Shown: positions 31,002-40,042, numbered from the stretch's first letter. The stretch: 64,000 nt of DNA from Gammaproteobacteria bacterium (GCA_004173475.1 SEBU01000003.1:124001-188000), one strand, 5' to 3'. Program-made: numbers and translations. Notes: generated by a model not told the origin, from the letters alone.

Positions 31002-32219
31002 TCAAAAATTATTCATCGCATAACCTACTACTAAAATTTGCGGTAGCGTAATCAATGGCAAAAAGAGCGCAATCTTCCAGGATTTAGTCACATCTTTTAG
31101 TACCATAACCTCGGTGTAATCCGTAGATACTCCAGCCATCATAAAAGTAAACGCGTTGCCAGGGGCGGCAGCGCGGTTCATTAAGTCTGCTGCTATAGGT
31201 GTTGACCCCTCGGAGCAGACCTCAATGACGGTTGCGGCAATTAACGTAAGTAGAATTCCAATTAAACTTGGACCGAACCACTGCTGAAAAAACTCTACGC
31301 TAACAAAGGTTCTGATTAACGCTGCAAGCACAACGCCGAATAATAACCAGCGTAAAACCATACGCGAACCACTTGCGCCCTCACGAACAATATTTTTAAC
31401 AAGATCAAAAGACCAGACGATCCCTGACCATTGCCTACGTGCCTCGGGCCAGAATTGAAAATTATTATTTAATTCAAAAGCATTAGGATTCGCCGGTAAA
31501 ATTTTGTTATCTACACAACGATCAAATATCCAACCGCTGATGACCGCAATTACCATCGACACTATTATAAAAAGCATGGTCCATTTGAAGCCGATCAGGG
31601 AAAACATGATGAGGGTCAGCGAAAAGGAGTTCCATGGACTGGCGATTAAAAATGCCATCACCTGCCCTAGGCTTGCGCCTTTTTGATAAAGCTTTGTTCC
31701 AACCATCAATATGCCGTGACTACACAGGTCCAATAAAACGCCAGCGGCAGTAGCGCGCAAGATGCCATTGAGGCTGCCGCCTTTGCCCAACACAGATAAG
31801 ACTAAATTCTGAGGGACATTCGCTAGCAAACCTACAAAGACCAATCCAAGTAATACGCCCCACCACATACTGTTAAGCATTTCAAAAATACTGTGCGCAA
31901 AATGCTGCATAAAATCTGGCAATGAGCCGGGAGCAACTAGATGGAACCCGTAAAATACTGTGCATATGGAGAATGAAACCCAAAGCAAATAATCCATACC
32001 TCCAGCGTGCGTATGATCGGTATCGCAGCAGCTCGATTGATGCGCGTGCTCATGGCTGGCATCTACTGGCGTTGAAGGCAAAGGCGTACAGCAGGACGCC
32101 ATCTCATGAGACTGAACCTTTTCCGCAACATTGTGGTCATCTGATTTGCCTGAGTTGCGACAAGATTTTACTTGATCACGTTTAGGTGTTTCAGGTTTGT
32201 CGGTACAACAATCGCTCAT
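31002..32219 (-). CDS. Metal efflux permease (SO_0444-like, Cu/Zn)
   Basis: A 405-aa polytopic membrane permease (PF03773-type permease fold) with about eight hydrophobic segments and paired conserved stretches such as ASPWNSFSLTLIMF and EGSTPIAADLMNRA. The N-terminal cytoplasmic tail is rich in Cys and His (SDCCTDK, MASCCTP, SSCCDTDHTHAGG), suited to metal binding. The longest frame starts at a TTG inside the MerR gene; the ATG at 32219, five bases beyond the merR stop, is preferred. Co-transcription with a CueR-like regulator supports copper or zinc export; the metal is inferred. Confidence 0.85.
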   Translation of the reverse strand: MSDCCTDKPETPKRDQVKSCRNSGKSDDHNVAEKVQSHEMASCCTPLPSTPVDASHEHAHQSSCCDTDHTHAGGMDYLLWVSFSICTVFYGFHLVAPGSLPDFMQHFAHSIFEMLNSMWWGVLLGLVFVGLLANVPQNLVLSVLGKGGSLNGILRATAAGVLLDLCSHGILMVGTKLYQKGASLGQVMAFLIASPWNSFSLTLIMFSLIGFKWTMLFIIVSMVIAVISGWIFDRCVDNKILPANPNAFELNNNFQFWPEARRQWSGIVWSFDLVKNIVREGASGSRMVLRWLLFGVVLAALIRTFVSVEFFQQWFGPSLIGILLTLIAATVIEVCSEGSTPIAADLMNRAAAPGNAFTFMMAGVSTDYTEVMVLKDVTKSWKIALFLPLITLPQILVVGYAMNNF

Positions 32220-32224
32220 AATAT

Positions 32225-32647
32225 TTACTCGACTAGAGTGAAAGGCATGATGGCTGGAGCGGGCTGGGCTAGCGTCTCTATGATCGAGCAATTCGATGAG
32301 TCGTCACCCGCACAACTGTCAGCCATGTCGATTAATACTGATCTCAGCGCTTGTAATTCATGCAGCTGCTTTTCGACTTGTTCAACTTTTTCCAGCACCA
32401 ATGCTTTAACTTGCGAACAGCGACGATTATCGTCACGGTACAAGTCCAGCAATTCTCTGCAAACGTTAAGACTAAAACCCACTGCGCGAGCGCGTTGCAA
32501 AAATCTCAGGTGCTCCACATCGCTCGCAGAATAATCACGGTAATCATTTCCCTCCGTTCGGGCAGGACGTACCAATCCAATTTCTTCGTAGTACCGCAGG
32601 GTTTTTACCGGCAACCCGCTTTTGACTGAAGCTTGGCCAATATTCAT
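32225..32647 (-). CDS. MerR-family metal-responsive regulator, CueR-like
   Basis: 140 aa. The MerR helix-turn-helix is at the start (MNIGQASVKSGLPVKTLRYY), followed by a dimerisation helix and a C-terminal metal loop, CAGDDSSNC. Two cysteines seven residues apart closely match the copper(I) loop of CueR (CPGDDSADC), so Cu(I)/Ag(I)/Au(I) sensing is likely. It is the first gene of an operon with the efflux permease and has a MerR-type promoter upstream with TGGAGG as SD. Confidence 0.9.
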   Translation of the reverse strand: MNIGQASVKSGLPVKTLRYYEEIGLVRPARTEGNDYRDYSASDVEHLRFLQRARAVGFSLNVCRELLDLYRDDNRRCSQVKALVLEKVEQVEKQLHELQALRSVLIDMADSCAGDDSSNCSIIETLAQPAPAIMPFTLVE

Positions 32648-32685
32648 ATCAAGTCCTCCACAACATTCCTCATTCGTTATGAATC

Positions 32686-32716
32686 ATCTTAAACCTGTCA
32701 GTTACTGGATAGTCAA
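32686..32716 (-). promoter_or_regulatory. MerR-type promoter with 19-bp spacer
   Basis: On the minus strand TTGACT (32716-32711) and TAAGAT (32691-32686) are separated by 19 bases that contain an imperfect dyad (TATCCAG ... CTGACAGGT). The over-long spacer is the hallmark of promoters activated by DNA distortion through MerR proteins. It sits 38 bases upstream of the merR start, implying autoregulation of the merR-permease operon. Confidence 0.75.
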
Positions 32717-32932
32717 CAAACTTTTACTCACATCAATGCGAATTTAAATGCATTTTTTATCTTAAGCTGCTTAAAATAATCCTTTTGACGACAAAAAGTT
32801 GCTATTATAGTTCGATTTAACGACATTAATTTTTTAAAAAATCATTTAAAAACAATTGGTTAAAAAGACTTCTTGACAAACTTATTTAATGAACCAAAAT
32901 AAATGAACAAATAACAGTCGGAAGAGTGAAAT

Positions 32933-33160
32933 ATGGAATATCTCGATATAAGCCACGCTGAGTGGCCTAAAATGTGGGACGAATTGGCGAGCTATAAAAT
33001 GAATTCTGGCGACCACTTGTGTATTAATGCGGGCCAGTGTTGGGAGTACATGAGTTCAACGCTTGACCATCATCACTTCCGTCACGCCTGTCATCCACTT
33101 ACTCACCGGGTCGAATATGTCTATATTGAAAGGGCACGGGCAGCAGTCGGCTGGGCGTAG
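32933..33160 (+). CDS. Small hypothetical protein, 75 aa
   Basis: Unrecognised soluble protein rich in His, Trp and Tyr (EWPKMWDEL, LDHHHFRHACHP). Support for it being real: TTGACA at 32873-32878 with a -10-like AAAATA seventeen bases later, then GGAAGAG six to twelve bases before the ATG. No terminator was seen. It stands alone between the metal-efflux operon and the gtrA block. It has no signal peptide or membrane segment. Three Cys and a His cluster might bind metal, but that is speculation. Confidence 0.55.
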   Translation: MEYLDISHAEWPKMWDELASYKMNSGDHLCINAGQCWEYMSSTLDHHHFRHACHPLTHRVEYVYIERARAAVGWA

Positions 33161-33599
33161 CTGGATGAATAGCGTTTTAAATTTTGAAATGTGAGGATAA
33201 TTAGGGTTCCTTAGCTTCCGCCAAATTTTTGTTACAAATAATTTACAGTCCGATATCCATTAATAAGCTGATGAGTGCCTAGGCCTAGCGCAACCGCGAA
33301 ATTTGTTATCGCTCACCCTCGTCTCATCGTGATCCATCGCGAGATAAACCAGCCTATTTTGACAACCATGTTTATTCTCTTGCCACCTTATAAATTTGAA
33401 TTTCCAGCATATGTTGATTTATGCGCAATGACGACTAGCCCGCTTTTTTTAAAATTTTATACAAAAGTCACATACCACAATTAAGCTATTGCGAACACAT
33501 AATCCCTACTACTTTTAGACGAAAAGTATGCTAATGTGCTGCGCTTTTGCGGTAGCGCATTGGCCAGTATTGGCTACATAGCAATTCAGTAGAATAACA
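33161..33599. other. Intergenic region upstream of the gtrA block
   Basis: About 440 bases. A 69-codon frame at 33275 starts with GTG, lacks an SD and is not credible. Near gtrA a stem AATGTGCTGC (33533-33542) with GTAGCGCATT (33552-33561) can form with G-U pairs in the probable leader. Only one GATC was noticed, so an OxyR/Dam phase-variation switch like that of some gtr operons is not apparent. Confidence 0.5.
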
Positions 33600-33995
33600 A
33601 TGAAACGTTTCGCTTTGTTCATAGGTATCGGCGGTATTTCAACACTTATTCAGTTTTTATTACTGATTCTTTTTGTTGAATTTAATCTATTGCCAGAAGT
33701 GGTTGCCTCCGCTGCCGGTTACGTGCTCGCGTCTTTTTTTAGTTACTGGGCGAATTATCATTTTACGTTCGCAAGTAAGCAGAGCCACTGGAAGGCGTAT
33801 CCCAAGTTTGCGTTGACCGTTGGCTTGGGAATGAGTGTCAACACTGTAGTGTTTGCAGGTCTTTTCTTTATATTTGGTCAGCTGTGGCAACCACCTTGGA
33901 TAGAGCCCTACCTTGCAGCACAAGTACTCGCTACTGGTTTTACGCTCGTAGTCAATTTTTTGATGCACAAATTTTGGATTTACAAAGAACACTAA
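33600..33995 (+). CDS. GtrA family membrane protein (putative lipid-linked sugar flippase)
   Basis: 131 aa with four hydrophobic segments, the GtrA fold (KRFALFIGIGGISTLIQFLL at the start, FSYWANYHFTF in the middle, NFLMHKFWIYK at the end). GtrA proteins are proposed to flip undecaprenyl-phosphate-glucose across the inner membrane. It opens a four-gene cassette with a GtrB-like transferase and two GT-C-type membrane proteins. Confidence 0.92.
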   Translation: MKRFALFIGIGGISTLIQFLLLILFVEFNLLPEVVASAAGYVLASFFSYWANYHFTFASKQSHWKAYPKFALTVGLGMSVNTVVFAGLFFIFGQLWQPPWIEPYLAAQVLATGFTLVVNFLMHKFWIYKEH

Positions 33996-34037
33996 AAATA
34001 ATTATCAAATTGCAGTAAATAACAATAGCAACGCAAG

Positions 34038-35321
34038 ATGTTAATCATAAAAGAGATAAGATCAATGAATTACCCTGTGCTCTACGACCCCAACGTACAT
34101 AATCGCGATAAATTTAACCTCCCTTTAGTTTTGCTAATTGTTTTTGTTGCAGCAGTTTTCACTTACATAATATTCTGTATTAAGGGCGGCCTTTATTCGG
34201 ACGAAGGATTCCACGCGCCTCAGATTTGGGTTTACTACTCGGGTGGAACAAAATTTGCCGAGACGATTACTGTACCTCCCACCTACCATTACATTATGGG
34301 ATTTATCGTTCGCCAAATAGGCTACTACAATGATAATTTGCTTAAGCTGATAAGCTTGCTTATTTCATTGCTAACCATACCAGCCTTCTACAAATTAATT
34401 AGCAAGTATCATCCTCAAGATGCAGGTATACGTACTCTGCAACTTTTCTTTTTGCCAATAATGTTCATTTATTATTTTTTAATTTATACCGACATTTGGG
34501 CATTATTATTAATAACGTTAAATTTATATTTCGCCATCAGTAAACGTTACGCTTTATCAGCACTGATCGGCTTGGCTGCTGTTTGTTTACGGCAGGACTC
34601 AGTTATTTGGATAAGCCTGTCATTTTTATGGATTTGTTTTGAAAAGAACAATCCGCACGATCCCTTCCGCGTAAAAGAAGTAATAAAAAATGGCCTGTTA
34701 AAAGGCTGGCTTTATATTCTCGTTTTTATCGCCTTCCTGGCATTTGTAATTTACAACGGCGGTGTTGCAATAGGCGATAAGGATCAACACAACTCCGGAT
34801 CAATGAACTACGGCAACCTTTATATTTTTCTAATTCTTGCATGGTTTTTGTTTTTGCCGCTCAATATTAAGTTGCTACCTGAAATATTAAAATTTTTACG
34901 TAGTCGCTGGAGCGGATTCGCACTGGTTGCCTTTTTTCTGCTTTACATGGGGAGCTTTAAAAACCCTCATGGTTACAACAACACTATGTTTGATTATTTT
35001 CTTCACAATGGTATGGCCCATTTTCTAACGAGCAACATATTGTTGAAGAGCCTTAGCTGTATTCTCGCGGTTTGGATGATACTCACCTTAGTTCTTATGA
35101 AGCTGCCGGATCAACGCTTTAAGTGGGCTCTGTTAATAATTCCATTAGCTGTTGTGAGTCACCCAATGATTGAGCCAAGATATTATTTCCCTGCGTATCT
35201 CGCTATTCATCTGATCCGTCCTGCACTGCCTTCGTCCGTTGAAACAGGAACGCTTGTTTTCTACATCCTCGTTGCAGCCTATGTTGTGTATGGCTCTGTA
35301 TCTGGTCATTTCTTCCTCTAA
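34038..35321 (+). CDS. ALG10/DIE2-like membrane glucosyltransferase, copy 1
   Basis: 427 aa with about ten hydrophobic segments. It carries motifs I associate with eukaryotic ALG10, the Dol-P-Glc alpha-1,2-glucosyltransferase. They are YSDEGFHAPQIW with TVPPTYHY in the first large loop, LIYTDIWAL, RQDSVIWI, the GDKDQHNSG loop and a C-terminal EPRYYFPAYL. Asp-Glu just after the first membrane segment is the expected GT-C catalytic position. A second ATG at 34065 (MNYPVLYD) is an alternative start. The paralogue at 36285 shares every motif. Likely role: glucosyl transfer from a polyprenyl-phosphate donor outside the cytoplasmic membrane; acceptor unknown. Confidence 0.75.
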   Translation: MLIIKEIRSMNYPVLYDPNVHNRDKFNLPLVLLIVFVAAVFTYIIFCIKGGLYSDEGFHAPQIWVYYSGGTKFAETITVPPTYHYIMGFIVRQIGYYNDNLLKLISLLISLLTIPAFYKLISKYHPQDAGIRTLQLFFLPIMFIYYFLIYTDIWALLLITLNLYFAISKRYALSALIGLAAVCLRQDSVIWISLSFLWICFEKNNPHDPFRVKEVIKNGLLKGWLYILVFIAFLAFVIYNGGVAIGDKDQHNSGSMNYGNLYIFLILAWFLFLPLNIKLLPEILKFLRSRWSGFALVAFFLLYMGSFKNPHGYNNTMFDYFLHNGMAHFLTSNILLKSLSCILAVWMILTLVLMKLPDQRFKWALLIIPLAVVSHPMIEPRYYFPAYLAIHLIRPALPSSVETGTLVFYILVAAYVVYGSVSGHFFL

Positions 35322-35342
35322 TTAATATTGGCAAATGAGATC

Positions 35343-36281
35343 ATGAAACAATTACTTTCACTTATCGTACCCATGTACAACGAAGAAGAAGGCATAGCAA
35401 ACTTTTTCTCTGTCATGGAAAACGTATTGGCAAGTGTCGATATGGATTATGAAATTATCTGTGTTGATGATGGATCAAAAGATAATACGCTTGCCTTGCT
35501 AAAACAGAAAAATATTGAAAATAATCGCATTAAAGTCATAGCGTTCTCAAGAAACTTCGGTAAAGAAGCGGCAATGACTGCAGCTATTGATTACTGCTCC
35601 GGTGATGCAATCATTCCGATAGATGCGGACCTTCAAGATCCACCAGAAATTATCGGCGAGATGATTAATCAATGGCGCGCTGGCTTTGATGTAGTCTACG
35701 GAAAGCGTGTTTCGCGTGATGGCGACACAATGATGAAACGTAACACCGCAGGTTGGTTTTACCGACTTTTCAATCGCGTCAGTGATGTAAAAATTCCGGA
35801 GAATGTTGGTGACTATCGCCTTATGGATAAGAAAGTTGTTATAGCAATACGCCAGCTTCCTGAGAAAGACCGATTCATGAAAGGCTTGTTTTGCTGGCCA
35901 GGTTTTAGAAGCACCACGGTTGAATTTGTGCGACAAAATCGTGAGCAAGGAACTACCAAATTTAACTATTGGAAATTATGGAACTTTGCGTTATCTGGCA
36001 TAACTTCATTCAGCACCATTCCAATTCGAATGGGTGTATATCTTGGCTTGAGTGTCTCTGCACTTGCATTTATTTACGGCCTAATCACCATACTTAAAGC
36101 ACTTTTTGGTGGGCCAGACGTACCTGGTTACGCGTCCTTAATGACGATCATGTTATTTGTGGGGGGTATACAGCTATTTTTTATGGGTCTGATGGGAGAG
36201 TACATCGGAAGGATTTACAAAGAAGTTAAAAATCGCCCAATTTATTATGTTGCCGAAGAGCTCGGCTTTACGAAGAAATAA
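35343..36281 (+). CDS. GtrB-type glycosyltransferase family 2 (undecaprenyl-phosphate sugar transferase)
   Basis: 312 aa. The N-terminal GT-A domain has SLIVPMYNEEEG, CVDDGSKDNT and DADLQDPPE, the metal and nucleotide motifs. The RKRVSRDGD-type acceptor loop appears as YGKRVSRDGDT. Two C-terminal transmembrane helices (MGVYLGLSVSALAFIYGL, MTIMLFVGGIQLFFMGLMGEY) give the GtrB/DPM1-like architecture. It should load glucose (or another hexose) from a nucleotide sugar onto undecaprenyl phosphate. The ATG at 35343 is chosen over a TTG five codons earlier. It sits between two ALG10-like genes, three bases from the second. Confidence 0.9.
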   Translation: MKQLLSLIVPMYNEEEGIANFFSVMENVLASVDMDYEIICVDDGSKDNTLALLKQKNIENNRIKVIAFSRNFGKEAAMTAAIDYCSGDAIIPIDADLQDPPEIIGEMINQWRAGFDVVYGKRVSRDGDTMMKRNTAGWFYRLFNRVSDVKIPENVGDYRLMDKKVVIAIRQLPEKDRFMKGLFCWPGFRSTTVEFVRQNREQGTTKFNYWKLWNFALSGITSFSTIPIRMGVYLGLSVSALAFIYGLITILKALFGGPDVPGYASLMTIMLFVGGIQLFFMGLMGEYIGRIYKEVKNRPIYYVAEELGFTKK

Positions 36282-36284
36282 ACA

Positions 36285-37532
36285 GTGAACGACTACGCCA
36301 ATCAATCGACAAAATCTGTACTTCCACAAACGGTAGTGCTCGCATTAATTGTGTTTATTACAGCAATTTTTGGATATTTTATCATTAGCTTGAATACGAC
36401 TTTACATGCCGATGAAGGTTTTCACGCGGGACAAATATGGCTGTTTTATAGTGGTGAAGACAGGTTAGCAGGCAACATTACTGTACCGCCAACATACCAT
36501 TATATTATTGGGAAGATTGTAAAATTCACTGGCGGCTACCACGACAATCTCCTCAGATTTATTAGTTTATGTATAGGGCTGTTAAGCGTTTCGGTAATTT
36601 ACCTCGCCGCCAAATTCTATAATGGTGAAAGAGCGTGGGAAAAAACTTTGCTTGTTTATTTCACCCCTTTAATTTTCCCTTATTTTTTCGTGCTCTACAC
36701 CGATATTTGGTCACTCGGCGCTATAGCCTTGTCTTTGCTATTAGCACTGAAAAGACGATTTTATTTTGCAGGGCTAGCTGGTGGATTAGCCGTACTTATC
36801 CGTCAAGATAATGTGGCGTGGATAGGTTTAATTTATTTATATGTTTGTTTTGAACTTATTAACAAAATAGACAAGACAAACTTGCTTCGCTTTGTCCACA
36901 ACGCATTTACAAAAGGCGCAGTTTTTAACCTTGTATTTCTGGGATTTCTTGCGTTTGTTTATATAAATGGGGGCGTAGCTATTGGGGATAGCGAGGCCCA
37001 CAAAATATCATCGTTCAACTTGTCGAATTTGCACGTGTTTTTAATGTGTTGCTGGTTCCTTTTCCTACCCTTTCACATACAACAGATTCCAGTCATTCTT
37101 CCGCTGTTACGTAGACCTGTCACAATTATCTGCCTATTTATCGGATTTGTTGTGTATGTGGGCACGCTAAAGAATATCCATTCCTACAATCAAATCATGT
37201 ACGATTATTTTATTCACAACGCATTAATACATTTTTTGACTGATTTTCCATTAATAAAAATATTCTCCTTCTTTCTTGTAGCTTGGACCTTGCTAAGTCT
37301 AATTAAAATGCCGCTACCTGATCGCCGTTGGGGCTTTTTAATCCCCGTTGCAATTTTGGCAGCTATAACTCATCCGCTAATAGAGCCCAGATACTACATG
37401 CCAGCATTTTTCCTCATTCATATTTTGCGCCCAAGGCTCTCAACAGAAGTCGAGTTTTTTAACATATTTCTATACATACTCGCTTCAGCGTATATTTTAT
37501 ATGGCACTACACAAGAACTGATTTTTCTATAA
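36285..37532 (+). CDS. ALG10/DIE2-like membrane glucosyltransferase, copy 2
   Basis: 415-aa paralogue of the protein at 34038: HADEGFHAGQIW, TVPPTYHYIIG, VLYTDIWSL, IRQDNVAWIG, GDSEAHKIS and EPRYYMPAF all align, as does the late segment KNIHSYNQ. The start is GTG at 36285, three bases after the GtrB stop, so co-translation is likely. Retention of the candidate catalytic Asp-Glu in both copies suggests both are active, possibly adding successive residues or acting on different acceptors. It ends convergent with the ybbP-like gene, 20 bases apart, with no obvious terminator. Confidence 0.75.
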   Translation: MNDYANQSTKSVLPQTVVLALIVFITAIFGYFIISLNTTLHADEGFHAGQIWLFYSGEDRLAGNITVPPTYHYIIGKIVKFTGGYHDNLLRFISLCIGLLSVSVIYLAAKFYNGERAWEKTLLVYFTPLIFPYFFVLYTDIWSLGAIALSLLLALKRRFYFAGLAGGLAVLIRQDNVAWIGLIYLYVCFELINKIDKTNLLRFVHNAFTKGAVFNLVFLGFLAFVYINGGVAIGDSEAHKISSFNLSNLHVFLMCCWFLFLPFHIQQIPVILPLLRRPVTIICLFIGFVVYVGTLKNIHSYNQIMYDYFIHNALIHFLTDFPLIKIFSFFLVAWTLLSLIKMPLPDRRWGFLIPVAILAAITHPLIEPRYYMPAFFLIHILRPRLSTEVEFFNIFLYILASAYILYGTTQELIFL

Positions 37533-37552
37533 ATAGAGTTGAAGATCCGAAA

Positions 37553-40042
37553 TTAGGTTGCATCTCGTAGCACAACCATTGGTGGAGTGCTTACGACTGG
37601 CCTGCAACATATTACACCCAGCGCACCTATAAAAATTGCGCTGCCAACAGGAGCTATAAACCAGTAAATAAGATGCGCCTTTATCGGATTATTAAAAACA
37701 AATTTTTGCATACTAAACAAAAGCGCTTCCGCACCGAATATAGCAATTAGTCCCGCCAGGATTCCCAACACTACAAATTCAACTAACACGCTGCCTAAAA
37801 TTAATTTCTGTGGGCTACCTAAGGCTCTTAGTAACCCAGCCTCTTGTTTTCTGCTATCAATACTACTCATAACAGCCGCAAACAAAACCATCGCCCCTGC
37901 TGCCAGAGTGAGAAGTAATACGAGGCCGACACCGTCACTTACCTGATTAACTATCGAACGTATTTGCTCGATGATCCGATCCAATTCCATGACCGTTATA
38001 GTGGGATATTTATGCAACAATTGATTAATAAATATTTTCTGATCCGGTGCCAGGAAGATACTGGTCATAAATGTGGGTGAAAACTCTTTTAGAGACTGCG
38101 GCTCGAAAATAAAAAAGAAGTTTGGGCGCATGGATTTCCAATTTAATGTTCTGATGCTCGCTACCTCTGCCTCAAGCTCCAACCCCCCTAATGAAAATAG
38201 CAACTTATCGCCAAGAGCAAGGTTCAAACTTTTTGCTACAGCTTCTTCTACAGATACTCCCGGAAGGGAGGATTTAGTCCATTTATCCCACCACTCGCCC
38301 TTAATAATTTTATTGTCATCAGCGAGCGTTTCAGATTCCGTTAAATTAACTTCGCGTTGCAGCGCGTTGGCATTTTTTGCCATTTCATCGTCGGGAACCT
38401 TTCCATTAATTTGCATTAAACGTCCACGAATCATGGGGTACAAAGGCGCGCTAGTAATTTTTTCTGCCGCAAGTACAGCCGAAACGTCGTTCACATCAGA
38501 AGGAGAAATATTTATCAAAAAATGATTTGGTGAATTCACAGGTATCTGAGCACGCCAATCATCTATGAGCGATGTGCGCAAAATTGTTAATGTCAGAAGC
38601 AGCATAATGGCTACGGAAAACACCATGATCTGCACTAGGCTTTGGCTTTTACGCCGTTGCAGATTTGCAAACGCTAAACGACCAAAACCACCCAAGCCTT
38701 GGGAAAGCTTTTTGCTTATTGCAAGTAACAGCCAGGAAAATGCAAACGAAATTATCACTATAATAATTAGTGCCGCGCTGACGCTAGCCGTTAATCTCAG
38801 GTTTTGGCTGAAAAGCGCAACAAGAAAAATAACTGCAACAAATGCCAATGCAGCTTGAATCCACACTTGCAAACCGCTAATTGCTAATTCTTTGCGCAGA
38901 ATTTTCAAAGGAGGAATGGCTGGTAGAAACCAAAGCGCAGGTAAAGCAAAAAAGGTAATGCAGATTAGCCCACTGACAAAGCTAAAAAGGTAAGGCGAAA
39001 GATGAGCAGAATTTAAAACGAAATGGTAATTTTTTTCCAGATTTAAGGCTACGAATGTTTGTATGCCATATCCAATAAGCAACCCAAAAACTGAAGCGAT
39101 AACGCCTAGCACAAATAATTGCGTGAAGTATAAACGTCGGATTTTTGAAGCACTCACACCGAGGCTTTTCATAAGCGCAACTTGATTGGTATGGCGGTCT
39201 GAAAATTGACGCGCCGCAATGGCAATCGCAACACCTGCTAAAAGCACCGCAATCACTGCAGCAAAAAGTAAAAAGTTTTTACCTGACTCAAGCGTTTTGG
39301 ATAAGCGATCCTGGCTGCTATTAATATCCTGAAGTTTTTCATGTTTGGTTAATTGAGGTTTAAGCCATGCGAGAAAATTTTCCAGATCGTCGCCTTTGTC
39401 GCTTGCTAAAAGCCACGAGTAATCAACCCTACTTCCCGCTTTAATTACTTGAGTTGCAGGCACATCGTCTATATTCATCAAAATACGCGGGGATATTGAT
39501 GAAAAAGGATTTCGACTTTCTGGCTCACGAATTAAAACTTGGGTAACTATTAACTCCAATTCGCCAATGGAAAGCTTCTCACCCAACTGAACTTTTAATT
39601 GCGCCAACAATCTGGAATCCAGCCAAATCTCACCGCGAGCGGGAGCATATTCAGCACGTTTAATGTCGACTGGATTTACCGCAAAAGAAACCTGACTAAT
39701 ATCTAACTGTCCGCGCAATGGGTAGTGCCTTTCGACAGCCTTAATTGCTGCAAGGTGCATTTCCTCGCCTGCGAAAACCATAGATGCAAATTCAATAGTT
39801 CTTGCCTGTTGGAGTCCTGCAGCGTCTGCTTGGTCAATCCATTCCTGACTGATAGATTTACTACTTTCCACAACAATATCAGCGCCCAACAAAGCGTTAC
39901 TTTGCCTCATCAATGTGGAGCCCAATCTATCGGTAAAAATGGATATAGCACTAAGAACAGCCACCGCAAGCACTATTGAAATGCTTAAAAGTTTCAGCTC
40001 ACCACTACGCCAGTTTCGAATAAGTAAATTTAACGCGAGCAT
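37553..40042 (-). CDS. ybbP: FtsX-like ABC transporter permease, YbbP family
   Basis: 829 aa with ten hydrophobic segments in the MacB/FtsX duplicated arrangement: one N-terminal segment with a large periplasmic domain, then clusters around residues 250-480 and 700-820. The longest frame has 17 extra residues, but the ATG at 40042 has AAGGAG six bases upstream and yields the family start MLALNLLIRNWRSGEL. It is paired with the ATPase gene 16 bases upstream. YbbAP acts on hydrophobic substrates next to TesA in E. coli. Confidence 0.92.
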   Translation of the reverse strand: MLALNLLIRNWRSGELKLLSISIVLAVAVLSAISIFTDRLGSTLMRQSNALLGADIVVESSKSISQEWIDQADAAGLQQARTIEFASMVFAGEEMHLAAIKAVERHYPLRGQLDISQVSFAVNPVDIKRAEYAPARGEIWLDSRLLAQLKVQLGEKLSIGELELIVTQVLIREPESRNPFSSISPRILMNIDDVPATQVIKAGSRVDYSWLLASDKGDDLENFLAWLKPQLTKHEKLQDINSSQDRLSKTLESGKNFLLFAAVIAVLLAGVAIAIAARQFSDRHTNQVALMKSLGVSASKIRRLYFTQLFVLGVIASVFGLLIGYGIQTFVALNLEKNYHFVLNSAHLSPYLFSFVSGLICITFFALPALWFLPAIPPLKILRKELAISGLQVWIQAALAFVAVIFLVALFSQNLRLTASVSAALIIIVIISFAFSWLLLAISKKLSQGLGGFGRLAFANLQRRKSQSLVQIMVFSVAIMLLLTLTILRTSLIDDWRAQIPVNSPNHFLINISPSDVNDVSAVLAAEKITSAPLYPMIRGRLMQINGKVPDDEMAKNANALQREVNLTESETLADDNKIIKGEWWDKWTKSSLPGVSVEEAVAKSLNLALGDKLLFSLGGLELEAEVASIRTLNWKSMRPNFFFIFEPQSLKEFSPTFMTSIFLAPDQKIFINQLLHKYPTITVMELDRIIEQIRSIVNQVSDGVGLVLLLTLAAGAMVLFAAVMSSIDSRKQEAGLLRALGSPQKLILGSVLVEFVVLGILAGLIAIFGAEALLFSMQKFVFNNPIKAHLIYWFIAPVGSAIFIGALGVICCRPVVSTPPMVVLRDAT

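Noticed and set aside
33275-33484. 69-codon frame upstream of gtrA
   Set aside because: GTG start without SD, no coherent domain or membrane pattern.
33161-33599. Possible OxyR/Dam phase-variation switch upstream of gtrA, as in Salmonella gtr operons
   Set aside because: Such switches need several GATC sites near the promoter; only one GATC was noticed, about 270 bases upstream.
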